A DNA stretch of 64,000 nucleotides from assembly GCA_030549775.1 (NCBI GenBank), contig CM060175.1, positions 16,040,212-16,104,211 of the forward strand. Direction: 5' to 3'. The position numbers were made by a program, and so were the translations under genes. Positions within the stretch are counted from its first letter, which is position 1. Each line of letters opens with the position of its first letter. Below the pieces are notes generated by a model, which saw only the letters and a program-made list of their open reading frames with translations, was not told where the DNA came from and made no database searches. Origin of the DNA: Tamarix chinensis. Taxonomy: Eukaryota > Streptophyta > Magnoliopsida > Caryophyllales > Tamaricaceae. Shown piece after piece: positions 33,071-43,150 of the stretch.

Positions 33071-34998
33071 CTAGCTGGTGGAAGTCGAACAAGAGGTTAA
33101 CTGAGAATTATTATGCGAACCCTCAGCAGCAGCGGTGGCTTCTTTGGCGTTAATGATCTCTTCCTTAAGGCTACATGCTGACGTAGTAGGGAAGAGTTGG
33201 AGCGTTTTCAGTGCAGGCTTTGCCGTCGGAGACGATGAGGAATAATCTGTGAGGTCCCCGTCCGTCGAGGTGGCGGTCGTCGTAGTAAGAGTCGTAACCC
33301 AGCTATCATCGGCTTTGTTGTTGTTGTTGTTATTGCTGCTGCTGCTGTAATAATTAATGTTTAACAATGGCTTCAGCGTAGGTAGTGCTGGTGGTGGTGG
33401 TGGTAGTGGTTGTGGTGCTGCAGCAGCTCCTGGCTTTTCCGTCTTGGTCGCCGTCAGCAGGCAGTCCAATATGTTTGAAGATGGTGCATCACGTTCTTGA
33501 TCGGTTGCCTGAAGAGGAGGAATTAATTAATAGAATTAGTATATAGTCGTACTTTACTGTACCCGCTGAGAAAGAAGGTACTGTATTCAAGTGTTGAACA
33601 ATGTAGTCAGAATACACATTGTGCGCATTTAAGAAGAATAATTATTAGTATTTCCCAGTAAGGGCAACCAAAAACAGTTCTGTTCAATATTAAGGCTTTG
33701 ATAAGTTTTCTAAAATGAGTACTAGTTAGCTACGTACGTAAGTACTATATATTCTTTCAGACTTAATTATGCATTTATCTTTACACTTGTGTGGCTGAGT
33801 TATTATTTCAAACATTTTGCTTAGGGATAATGGCCACATTGATAAATAAAAATATATATGTATATAGCCGAGTTTGGAGTTTTATATATATATTACTACA
33901 ATACCCACTTAATTATCATCATATTTATGTCTACTATATCCCGAAATTATTAGGTAAGTTCTAATTATTTCTCTGCCACATATATACTCGCTCTGCTGCC
34001 ATGTCAAGGAACCGTTTAGTTGCGAGTTTAAACTACACATATATTCAATTCCTTTACAACCAGTGGACGTTTTACCTCTCCGATGAATATATAGATCCCA
34101 TATCTCACTCGCTCAATCATGAATTTTACCATCTCAATTACGTGACAGACCATTAATGCAATCTCTATATTTCCTGTCATTGTGAACGTGAGTGGTTATT
34201 TTCCTGACAAATCTCTCTGTAGCTAGCTACTCATTTCTTTCTGTATTTTTAATTAACAACCCCCACCACCCACCCCCCAGAGAAAAAAAAAACATTTCAA
34301 GATACCATAATTATATCTCCGGTAAATTCTGTTACTGTTCTTGTGTATAGCAAACCCACCTTAAGTTGCATGTCAAATTCCCCAAAACAAAGAAAAAAAA
34401 AAGGATGTGCATGCTATCCATGTGGAAAATAGCGACAACGGTAACGATGGGGCTTATATTACATAAAATGAACGTTTCTAGATTCCTGGGCAGCCCATAT
34501 GTGGATTAAGATTTATGCCGGATTTTTTTTATAAAAAAAAAGATAATCATAACTAGTAGCCATGTATGCATGAGTATATAGTACCTGAGGTGGAAATCCA
34601 GGAAAAATATTGCCACACCCGTAGCGAGGTCCAACCACGTACAGAAATGGATGGTTCAGTCCCACTAGTGACGACGGCGGCGGTGGGGGAGGAGGAGGAA
34701 GCGTCGGGGACGTCGCCTGTCCGAATTGTTGTTGTAGTTGGTACCATTGCTGCTGCTGCTGCTGAAGCTGGAACTGTTTAAATAACCTCTTCCTTATCTT
34801 TTGCTTCTCTCTCGCCTTATGGTTTTGAAACCAATAGAAAACGTTCTTGCACTCGATCTTCCCGTACCGGCCAAGGTGGTCGGTGATTCTTTGTATTTGA
34901 GAAGCATTTGGAGTACGTGTGCCTCCTACAAAGAGTTGTTCTAAGATTGTTAGCTGGTCTGGCGTTGGTCTCCATCTCGTCGAAGGTGGTGGTGCCAT
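33071..34998 (-). CDS. WOX3-like: WUSCHEL-related homeobox transcription factor, WOX3/PRESSED FLOWER-like
   Basis: Two exons: 34998-34585 (138 codons) and 33508-33071 (145 codons plus stop), joined at CAG|GTACTA and TTCAG|GCA in phase 0 across a 1.08-kb intron; 283 residues. The atypical 64-66 residue WUS-clade homeodomain occupies about residues 7-70: [18 protein letters not shown] at its start, then [19 protein letters not shown] Gln-rich run (about 77-91) and a proline run (100-108) follow; the C-terminal half has poly-Ala, Pro, Asn and Thr tracts. A WUS box TLQLFP lies at 240-245, preceded by LK as in WOX3 proteins. The homeodomain starting within ten residues of the N terminus and KIRKRLFKQ after it favour WOX3. 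I start at the ATG at 34998; the upstream in-frame GTG is not a plausible eukaryotic start. WOX3 proteins are nuclear regulators of lateral organ margin growth; that role here is inferred. WOX2 is the main alternative. Confidence 0.85.
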
Positions 34999-35093
34999 GG
35001 TCACTGAATTTTCGCCTCTTCGATCGGGATATAGTACGTTCGTATGTATATGTGACTGCGTTGTTTGATATGTAGGGATCTTCGCTGGAAGGA

Positions 35094-35119
35094 AGGAGGA
35101 GGAGGAGGAGGAGGAGGAG
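35094..35119 (-). repeat. CT-rich tract in the WOX 5' leader
   Basis: On the minus strand this is a run of CTC/TCC triplets, about 100 nt upstream of the ATG and within the expected 5' UTR. Polypyrimidine leaders are common in plant regulatory genes and may affect transcription. Confidence 0.7.
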
Positions 35120-35224
35120 TGTGATTTTGGTTCAGCTGGAAGGGATAAGTGAGGAGTTGAGAGAGGAATTAGGTATGTTTGAATATTGTAGGTATAAGTG
35201 CGGAGAATGTTCGAGATGGATGTG

Positions 35225-35232
35225 TATATATA
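35225..35232 (-). promoter_or_regulatory. TATA box of the WOX gene
   Basis: TATATATA on the minus strand, preceded by a CT-rich stretch (CTCTCACTCTCCCTTCTC) typical of plant Y-patch promoters. It lies about 230 nt from the ATG, giving a leader near 200 nt with a start around 35195-35200. Confidence 0.6.
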
Positions 35233-35239
35233 GAGAAGG

Positions 35240-36044
35240 GAGAGTGAGGGAGGTGGTATTTGTGGGTGGCTAGGTTTTTGAATGCGTTTGGTTCCCTTTG
35301 GTACAGCCAGCCGGCTTATTTAAGTTTTAGTGCGAGGGAGGAAGCAAAATAACTGCACATATATAGAAATATTAATTGTCCGCAGTACTGCTTTTATTGG
35401 AAATAATGTATTTCGTAGTAGCACTTTTGGTGAATCACACATCCTAGTAATAAGAGGTCCCGGGAATGTTCCATGCATAGGACATCTATACATCATTTAG
35501 GGTTCCATGGTTGGTAGTATATCTACTTGTGCCGGATCATATCTTAAAATTGTTGACGTTATATTTTGTTAAAGTTAAGATTATATAGTTTTTTATTTGG
35601 TTACTAATTTGTTATTCTATGTATCTTTTCAAGTTTATATTGGAGGGCAATTATAATACCTTATACCCAAGTGTCTTGTATTAAAATTATATTTGGGTGC
35701 ATAAGCGAGGCACCATTATACCAAACCATATATGGCGTTGAAAAAAAGAAGAAGCAAAAACGACTTCTCGCCTTAATGGATAAAACATGTTTGTACCAAA
35801 CCATAGATTCTTTGCTTGATGCCTATAGAATTTTCCCTACACATGGTTTTTTTTTTTGAAAAATTCTTTCTCATCAAAATATTATTTATGTGATTATTTC
35901 CACAATTGTACTGGACTGATGTCACCAATTATACTAGATTTAAAAAAAAAGCAATCACACTCGATGGTTCACTTATACTATATAACTGAATTAATCAGAG
36001 TCACACTCGATGATATAACCGGCAACATTAGATAATTTTATCAA
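35240..36044. other. Upstream flank of the WOX gene
   Basis: No recognised element. From about 35860 there are loosely repeated motifs such as CACCAATTATACTAGATT, ACACTCGATG and GATGATNTNACC, which return around 36200-36330. They look like a degenerate repeat that a SINE later split. Confidence 0.4.
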
Positions 36045-36195
36045 ATGATGTTTGATATAATGGTAAAGATCAACTCCTACATATCAGAAGTCTCAAGTTT
36101 GAATCCCCTCCACCCCTCTCTCGGTATTGTAATATCTTTATGGTACCACCACCTATATAGTAATTTGTAATTGTCTTTACGGGTCCCTATGAATC
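36045..36195 (+). mobile_element. tRNA-derived SINE, copy 1
   Basis: A-box-like TATAATGGTAAAG (36057 area) and B-box-like AAGTTTGAATCCCCT (36094 area) are about 40 bp apart. They are followed by a body TTGTAATATCTTTATGG..ACCTATATAGTAATTT. The body matches 51935-52075, where the tRNA-like head is more decayed. Confidence 0.6.
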
Positions 36196-36732
36196 TAAAA
36201 AATTATTGGATGATTTTACCAATTATATAAACATAACTGTATATACTTGATAATTTCAACAGTTATAACGAATGACTTCAATGATAGTTATATGATGCTA
36301 GATGATGTCACTAAGATATTGGATGATCTTACAGCTATATTACATGACAATCGATTAAGGTCTCATACTCATTTATACTCAATAGTTTCACAATTATAGT
36401 ATGTATTTATAATAGTTAACACAATATTTACAATAGTAATACTTCATCATTAGCTCAAAAGGTACGCAAATAGGAAACCTAAAACAATGCATAAAAATTG
36501 ACATGTGTTTACTAACATGGCATACCACATGTCATCCAATACCAATGAGAGAATGTCACATCATTAGGGGGTACCATGTAAGTTACATCTAGATGCACAT
36601 AATTTTTCCCTCATAGGGCGAAAAGCCCTGTTAGTTAAAATAATAGGTACATAAATCAAACCAAACAATATAATATGCACAAATGTAAATTCAAATATAG
36701 AATCTTATAAACCCAAAATCTCACACTAAATG
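36196..36732. other. AT-rich stretch, nothing firm
   Basis: Contains the second part of the loose GATGAT..ACCAATTATA repeats, then ordinary AT-rich sequence. No coding or terminal signal. Confidence 0.5.
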
Positions 36733-37016
36733 AGTAACACCTTAGCACACTAGTTGTAGGTAAGGGTGCTTTTGGAATTGACAACTAGCTTTGCAAATCA
36801 ACAAGTCCTTGCGAACATAATCTATCCTTACTCACACACTTTTTGAAATTCTTTTGAAGAAATCACATATTATTTGACTAATCCAAGTCAAACATGCTTA
36901 ACCATAGAGTTCTCTAATGATAAACTTTTCAAAAAGAAGGTATATCTTATTGATATAAATAGTCATATAAATCCTTTTAAATCTCCACCATTGACTACAT
37001 AATTTTGAGTATTACA
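36733..37016 (-). mobile_element. Small LTR, minus strand
   Basis: Plus-strand GAGTAACACC..GAGTATTACA ends. It contains GGTATATCTTATTGATATAA, CATAGAGTTCTCTAATGA and GCAAATCAACAAGTCC, shared with 14031-14309, 37644-37947 and 48950-49243 (inverted). A reverse primer-binding-like ACTCTAATACTA lies at 37096-37107, but no second LTR was found next to it. Confidence 0.5.
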
Positions 37017-37323
37017 TGCAGCCTTACTCAAAGAATATAACATCCAATTAGGTAGCTCACTCACTCATCCAAGTTCATCTTGTAGTCTTGGATTCACTCT
37101 AATACTATATTACCCCATTTATATTAATCCTAATTAATAACCTAAGTGTAACTTGTTATTTTATGTGAATTAAGTCATAGAAATTATATGTAGATGATAT
37201 GTCCTACATGTGTAATTTTATGTCTATTTATTTTAAGGTCATAAGTATATTAAATTAATTATGTTAAAATAGTAAAATTAGGGTTTTAGTGGGCGATGGT
37301 TGATCGAAGGTTGTCGATAATAG

Positions 37324-37947
37324 TGCAACACCCCAAAATTTATTATTGATATTTTATATTTTTTAAGTAGAAGCATTAACATAATTAAAGCAAACGAGTT
37401 CTAAGAACATAATTACCAAAAACATGGTATACTATATTGACATAAGTAACTATATTAATCCTTATAATACTCCGATTAATTTGGAGGATATTACATTCAC
37501 CCCCACTCAAAGAATACAAAAGTCTCGAAATGCACTAGCCACTAACTATATTATTATTGTCTATCCCAAGAATTATCCTGTTAGACGATTAACTGGCTAA
37601 TCTAAGTTCAATGTGTAATCACGGTTTTGCTCTAATATCATTCGTAATACCTTGAGTCAATTTGACCACGCTGGGGCTACCCTAGAGCTCTTTCAAATTG
37701 ATTGGTTTGCACTATAGATCAACACGAGTCCTTTCAACTCTTTTTATCCTTACTCATATACTTCTTGATAAAATTTTGGAAATTTTTTAAAATTTTCCTA
37801 GAAGGTTACCCATCCTAAAAATTAGTCCACAACCAGCATTCTTAACTATGGAGTTCTTATGACAAATTCACCAAAAAGATGGTATACCATATATATAAGT
37901 AGCCATATCAATCCTTATAATACTCCACCTAATTTAGGGGCATTACA
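37324..37947 (-). mobile_element. TRIM-like mini retrotransposon, minus strand
   Basis: Read on the minus strand: LTR 37947-37644 (TGTAATGCCCC start, GGTATTACGAA end), then TGATATTAGAGC (37640-37629), close to the tRNA-Met site TGGTATCAGAGC. A noncoding interior of about 150 bp and a purine-rich GAGTGGGGGTGAA follow, then a second LTR (37495-37324) starting TGTAATATCC. The second LTR is only 172 bp and its end (AATAAATTTTGGGGTGTTGCA) looks like the long-LTR terminus, so it is either a chimera or a deletion product. Flanks AATAG and CTTAG are not a clean duplication. Confidence 0.55.
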
Positions 37948-38513
37948 CTTAGCACAAGGCTGGTCTATACCTTTATTATACTAAATGCAAGGCTAAAAGT
38001 TTTGTAACAAATAAATCAAAACTTACAAAAAATAGATAGAAATAAGAGAAGTTTTTGATAAATTCAATTTAAGAATATAACATAGAGTAAATAATCTAAA
38101 TAATATAATACATTGACAAAGAGAAAAGAAGAACAAAAGGGACAAAGAATCCAAAAGAGATATTTGAAATTTAGGACATAAAAAACATGATAATCCTAAT
38201 AGCTATAACTCTACATCCTAAACGTGGGTAAAATAATTCGAATCATTCCTCCTCAAGAGTCGCCTTGATGTTAGCAGGATCATCATTGAATACCTACGAC
38301 ATAACATCTATAGAGTGTAGCATCATTATACATCTCGTACCGAGTAATACAACTATCCTAGTGAGACATCATTATGCATAAGGCCCATGTGAAGTAAGTA
38401 GTAAATGATGTGATAATGGAATAACAACTTGCTTCATATAGACACCCATTATAAAGAAGGCAAATTAACCATCAAGTATAGAATAATGCAATGTAAACAT
38501 ATAGATAAATAAG
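37948..38513 (-). mobile_element. LTR-X relative, minus strand, part interrupted by LTR-D
   Basis: Reverse-complement similarity to 14620-15467 (see there). Its stem at 37948-37996, minus-strand CCTTGCATTTAGTATAAT..CCTTGTGCTAAG, is the counterpart of H4 of the long LTRs. It stops at ATAAG (38509-38513), the target duplication of LTR-D, and resumes at 42492. Confidence 0.5.
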
Positions 38514-39358
38514 TGTAATACCCCAAAGCCATACCATAGGAATTAAAAATAAAATAAGGATTAATAAATGAGATTTAACTAAATATACTATTTTCAATAA
38601 AATAATGATATTATAATAAATATAATTAAAGCTAAAAGGAGGAAAATAATCAAATTAGTGGAGTCTAGAATAATTTACTAAACTAAAATAAATTTTAAGT
38701 AAATAATAATAATAATTTTTAAATTAACAAAAAATTAATTAATTATTTTTAATAATTTTATTATTCCCAAAATTTCAAAAAAAAATCTCAAAACACCCCA
38801 ACCACCTCACTTTTTTCTTTTTCCTTTTTCTCTCCTTTTCTTCCTTTTCTTTCTCTTTCTTCTTTTTCTTTCTTTTCTCCACCTCCCTCGCCGGCCTGGG
38901 CTTCCCCAGTGCGACCCAACCCTCTTCTTTCCCCCTCCTCTCCTTTCCTTCTTAGTGTCACCCATTCCCCCCCTTTTTTTGCCCTCACGCGGCCCAGCGT
39001 CATCCCTATTCTTTACCTTTTTTCTCCCTTTGCTTTTTCTCTTCTTCCCTTTTTACCCCTATCTTCAATCTCCCCCCGATCAATGAATGCACATGGCTGC
39101 TTCGCATCCATGGCTCTTCCTCTCCCCTCACCTTCCCCTCATCCTAAGCTATAGGACGTACAGTTGGCACTACCTTGTACTGGTCCCCACCCCTCTATAG
39201 CCCCAACATCTTCTCCTAACTCCCTGTAACCCTGATAAAAACCCTGTCCTATCCCACTGATCATCAAGCTATGCCACCCTATATGCCGGTCGGCAGCTAA
39301 CCACTCCTCCCCTTTGTCTTCTACCTTCATGTGTCCACTTACCCCAACCTTCTCTCCC

Positions 39359-39366
39359 TATATATA
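39359..39366 (+). promoter_or_regulatory. TATA box of LTR-D
   Basis: TATATATA followed by CCCCCATGCC, aligned with TATAAATA and CCCCCACG of LTR-B at the same place in the LTR. Confidence 0.55.
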
Positions 39367-40009
39367 CCCCCATGCCTCCATTTTCCTTTCTTTTTTCTGC
39401 CATTCCAGAAGCCCCCAACTCCCTCGCACCTTCTCTTCAAATGTTGCCGCCACCGTTGCGTTGTGACACCCTACCTCTTCCCTACACCACCCTCCACCAG
39501 ACAAGACCTCCCCTACCCCTAACTCTCCATCCTCTTCTCTCCACACTTGTGCAAAGTGGGCAGCTCGAGCTATCCTTTTGCACCCCTCGCCACCACTAGT
39601 GTCGTCGCTACCGCAACAACTATCGCCTCCACTACCTCCCTTTCTACCTAGAAAACCTTCCCTTACCATCCCACACCATCGATTCCCCTTTTCTCTCCCT
39701 CCTTCCTCCTTCTTTTCTCTCCTTCACTCTCAGCCGCTACCACCACTACTGCCTGTGCTAGTGTGAAACTCCACCACCACTACCATGACCCCCTTTGACC
39801 TAGAAACCCTACCACCCAATAAAACCTAACTTCCCTCCCCTTTTCCAACCCCAAAATCTCTCCTTTTCTATCACCACCACCTCCACCACCCTTGATCCAC
39901 CGCCACTGCTGTCGTCGCCACCCTAACCTATTACTCCCTCTCTCGTTGTGCCCTTGACCCTTATATTTATTTAGTGTAATTTATGTTAAATATTTTTCTA
40001 ATACTAACC

Positions 40010-40047
<38 letters not shown>

Positions 40048-41407
40048 CTCATTAATAATATTTAGTTAGGAATAATAAAAGAAAAAGGAAAAGGATGTAG
40101 TAAGAAGGTTTAGTATTTAATGCTCCATTTTTATAGGTCATGAACCAAACCCTTCCCGTAAGGAGGCATAGGATTCGTGCTCTAAGTCCGATGTCCTATT
40201 AGATAAGGATATGGTTAAGGCTTGGTTTTGCTATGATTTGTGTGCTTATGGGTATAATGATATGTGTTTTGTATTATAAGTGAATGTCGACTAAAAATGT
40301 GTGTAGTGCCGCTTGCTTTGTATGGAGCTAAGGTAAGTTGTGTATGATTTATGATATGTGTGATATGGGTGTAATGACTTGATATATATGACATACTCTT
40401 ATGTATAGTTGTTATGGTCTGACATGCATGCTAGGAGGCCTTAGGTGGTATTGTCAGGTGGTGGAGATCTAAAAGAAATAAAGAGGTTGGAGTGAATAGG
40501 GAGAGGTGGGAAAATTCTAAGTACCTTATGACCTATGGGTGATAAAATAAAGGAAGAATAGTAATAATAAAATGAAATCTTGGAGTAAATCTTGTATGGA
40601 AAGTGTAAGGCTTGCATTAGGTGGTTAGTCTCTGCATGTGGGAAAACTTTACGTGGAAAAAGTTGGTTTAAGGTTTAAACATTGTGAGGAAAGAGTACTT
40701 TGGGTGATTAGAGTCTTTGGGGAAAAGATAGTATATGAGTTGGAAGATGTGTTCATGGGAGCTTAGCTAGGGTTTCTGGGGGGAAATCCTAAGTAAACGA
40801 GCGTTGTGAGAGGGTTGATAGTGGTTGGTCGGAATTAGGGTTGAGATTAGAAGGATGTTTATAAAGGGTGTGAGTCAAGTAGAAAGGAGGGTGGAGTGTG
40901 TATGTGGTGAGATGGTGTAAAAGAAAAGAGGAATATTAGGGTTTTGGGGTGACCAATTAGGGTTTCTTTATCACTTGTGGAAGATGGAGAGTAGGGTTAT
41001 AATGCTTGGAGTGAGGTTGAGTGGAGTGATAGTGTTGGAATAAAAGGGGAGTATATGCTATATATGAAAAAGAGATATTAGGGCTATGTAGACCAGATTA
41101 GGGTTTTCAAGGTGAAACCCTAGTAAGGGATGGTAAGTCTAGGCGGAGAAAAGGGAAAGTGGGCCTCGACCCACATGCATGGGGGCTTTTGGATTAATGG
41201 TGAGTAGGGTGGAAGGTGAAACAGAGTTATTGGAGTCTTAGGGAGTGTAGAGGTTTTAATCTATGGGACTAGATCATTCAGGATGTTTGGGGTGGAAGTA
41301 TGGTAAAGAGTTGGGAAGTCCATTGGGGGCATGCGTGTCTAGCTAAGGTTTATACATGGAATAAGATACGAATAAAAAACTAATTACTTAAAGTGAAAGA
41401 TTATTAA

Positions 41408-41872
41408 GCTGGGCCTAGGTAATGATGACTTTTGTTCCACCGGCTATAATAGTGGCAAGGAGCATTTTGCCTTGGAGACTGTTCCACCGGCTATAATAGT
41501 AGCTAGGAGCATTCTGCCCTGGAGTAGCTATTTTCGTTCTACCGAATATAATAGTGGGGGTTCCAAGCTCCATGAGCCAAACCTTGTATGGTAATAAATC
41601 ATGGAAAAGACACTAATTACTTATAGTGGAATACTATGTGGGTCAGGGCCAGGTTAGGATGGTTTCCATTCCATCAACTATAATAATGGCCATGTGCATT
41701 CTCTCCTGGAGTAGTTGTTTCTATTTCACTGACTATAATAGTGGTCAGGGGAGTTTTGTCTTAGAGTAGTTGTTTTACATTCCACCAGCTATAATAGTGG
41801 TCAAGTGTGTTTTACCCTGGAGTATGTGTTTCCATTCCACCAGTCATAATAGTAGGATTCCTGAACTCACAT
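41408..41872 (+). repeat. Module clusters of LTR-D
   Basis: Units at 41408-41572 and 41640-41872. The CCGGTCCACCGG core has drifted to GTTCCACCGG or CATTCCACCAG, but ATAATAGTGG and the GAGCATT(C/T)TGCC(C/T)TGGAG linker persist. The downstream half of each unit is therefore conserved while the CCGG palindrome is lost. Confidence 0.75.
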
Positions 41873-42010
41873 AGATATAATTTGAGAACTATGTAAAGAT
41901 GGAATAAATGGTCTAAATTCTAATGATGGTGATTAATCTGAATGATTTACTACATGCATTATCTGCCTTTTCATGTTATGTTTTATCTTAGCCAAATAGC
42001 CACCTTACTC

Positions 42011-42062
42011 AGTACGTAGCGTATTGATCACCTCTTCATTGGTGTTGGTCATTCCCATGAGT
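42011..42062 (+). other. Hairpin row of LTR-D
   Basis: H1 CAGTACG/CGTATTG (42011-42017, 42021-42027) pairs fully if one G-U is allowed. H2 CACC/GGTG follows with a TCTTCATT loop, then TCAT/ATGA. H4 (about 42362-42414) is more diverged here. Confidence 0.5.
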
Positions 42063-42491
42063 AGTGGCCCCTCTTGAATTTGTGTAAGTAGGAGATGATG
42101 CTTATGATGATTTTGATGCTTATATTACCTTGGGCGAAACTAAGTGATGGCCTATTGTACCTAATGTGGGATCCAAGAGGGTGTTCTCTAGACTTATCCT
42201 TATCTATTTTAGTATTGTTTTTATTTCTCACATAGTGGGTGTGTTTGTATTTAATTTTCATTCAGTATTAACTTTGACGTTCATGTACTCTCGTTTATTT
42301 AAGAAATGTTGAAATTTTATGGTTTTATTTGACTATTCATGTCACTAATTTTATTCCATTAGCCTTGTGGTTAGTATGAGTTCACCCTGGCGCCAATATT
42401 ATACTAATTACGGTGGTAACACCCCATTTTTAGTGTAAGGATTTCTATAACAAACGAGAATTTTCAACTATAAATTTTAAGGGGTGTTACA

Positions 42492-42831
42492 ATAAGTTTC
42501 ATTGATTATTATAATTCATTATCATGATTACAACCTATAGATTATATTAACTTAAGGAAGTAGATTCAAACAACCCCCTCATCTACAACAATTCTATCTA
42601 GTGTACAATGGCACTAGTCTAGCTGGTATGCTCATACAATTAACTAATAAACCTAATAATAGATCACCTAATCATTTTAGTATATATATCCCATATAGGG
42701 CCTATGACTGCTACAGAATAGAGAAGAGCCTCCCGAACCTCTCATAAGATACTTAGCAGAATAGAAGAGAGAAATGTAAAAATGATACCATGTGAATACC
42801 AAGCCTATGCTCTAGTAGCTATCCCGAGTGA
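42492..42831 (-). mobile_element. LTR-X relative, second part
   Basis: Continues the minus-strand element of 37948-38513 beyond LTR-D. Minus-strand TGGTATCATTTTTACATTTC..ATCTTATGAGAGGTTCG corresponds to TGGTACCATTTCTATATTTT..GTCTTATAAGGTTTCG at 14622-14680. The far end is cut by a MITE at 42832. Confidence 0.5.
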
Positions 42832-43150
42832 TAGGGTTGTATATGAGTCAAACTGAGTTGAGATGGGGTAGGGTTAGGCTTTATTTGTTTAATAAACGAG
42901 CCTAACAATAAGGCTCAAGCTTTGCTCATTTATAAATGAGTTGAGCTTTTAATGAGCTAAACCGAGCTAGCTCGAAAAGGTTTTGTGGTAAAAGAGTCCA
43001 ACTCATGAACTTTTGCACTATAAACAAGCTAAAGCCTAAAATTTTCATACTCAAACTCATCTTGTTTAGCTAAATAAACAATTTTAGTTGTACACTTAAT
43101 AAGCCAAGCTCAAAAATCTCGCATACTGGATCAACTCATTTATAGCCCTA
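42832..43150. mobile_element. hAT-like MITE, about 320 bp
   Basis: TAGGGTTGTATATGAGTC at the left and, reversed, TAGGGCTATAAATGAGTTGA at the right: 18-20 bp inverted termini of hAT type. GAGCT-rich subterminal motifs (GCTCAAGCTTTGCTC, CCGAGCTAGCTCG) lie inside. Flanking 8 bp CCGAGTGA and CTGAGCGC agree at 5 positions. Confidence 0.65.

Larger units (their letters stand above)
38514..42491 (+). mobile_element. Solo LTR-D (3978 bp)
   Basis: Starts TGTAATACCCC (38514), ends GGGGTGTTACA (42491), with exact ATAAG duplications (38509-38513, 42492-42496). It is the same subfamily as LTR-0 and LTR-B: pyrimidine-rich block 38800-39960, TATA box, ATT run at 40012-40044, TCTAAGTCCGATGTCC block near 40180, module clusters and hairpins. 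Proline-rich open frames in the pyrimidine block are composition effects. No gag-pol. Confidence 0.92.

Noticed and set aside
34566..34781. Plus-strand open frame over WOX exon 1
   Set aside because: Antisense shadow of the real coding exon; no independent start or domain.
35001..35004. Alternative upstream GTG start for the WOX gene
   Set aside because: Non-ATG start is unlikely in plants and the ATG at 34998 follows two codons later in good context (ACCATGGC).
38788..39766. Cluster of 60-100 codon frames in LTR-D
   Set aside because: Same block of the solo LTR; no conserved protein across copies.
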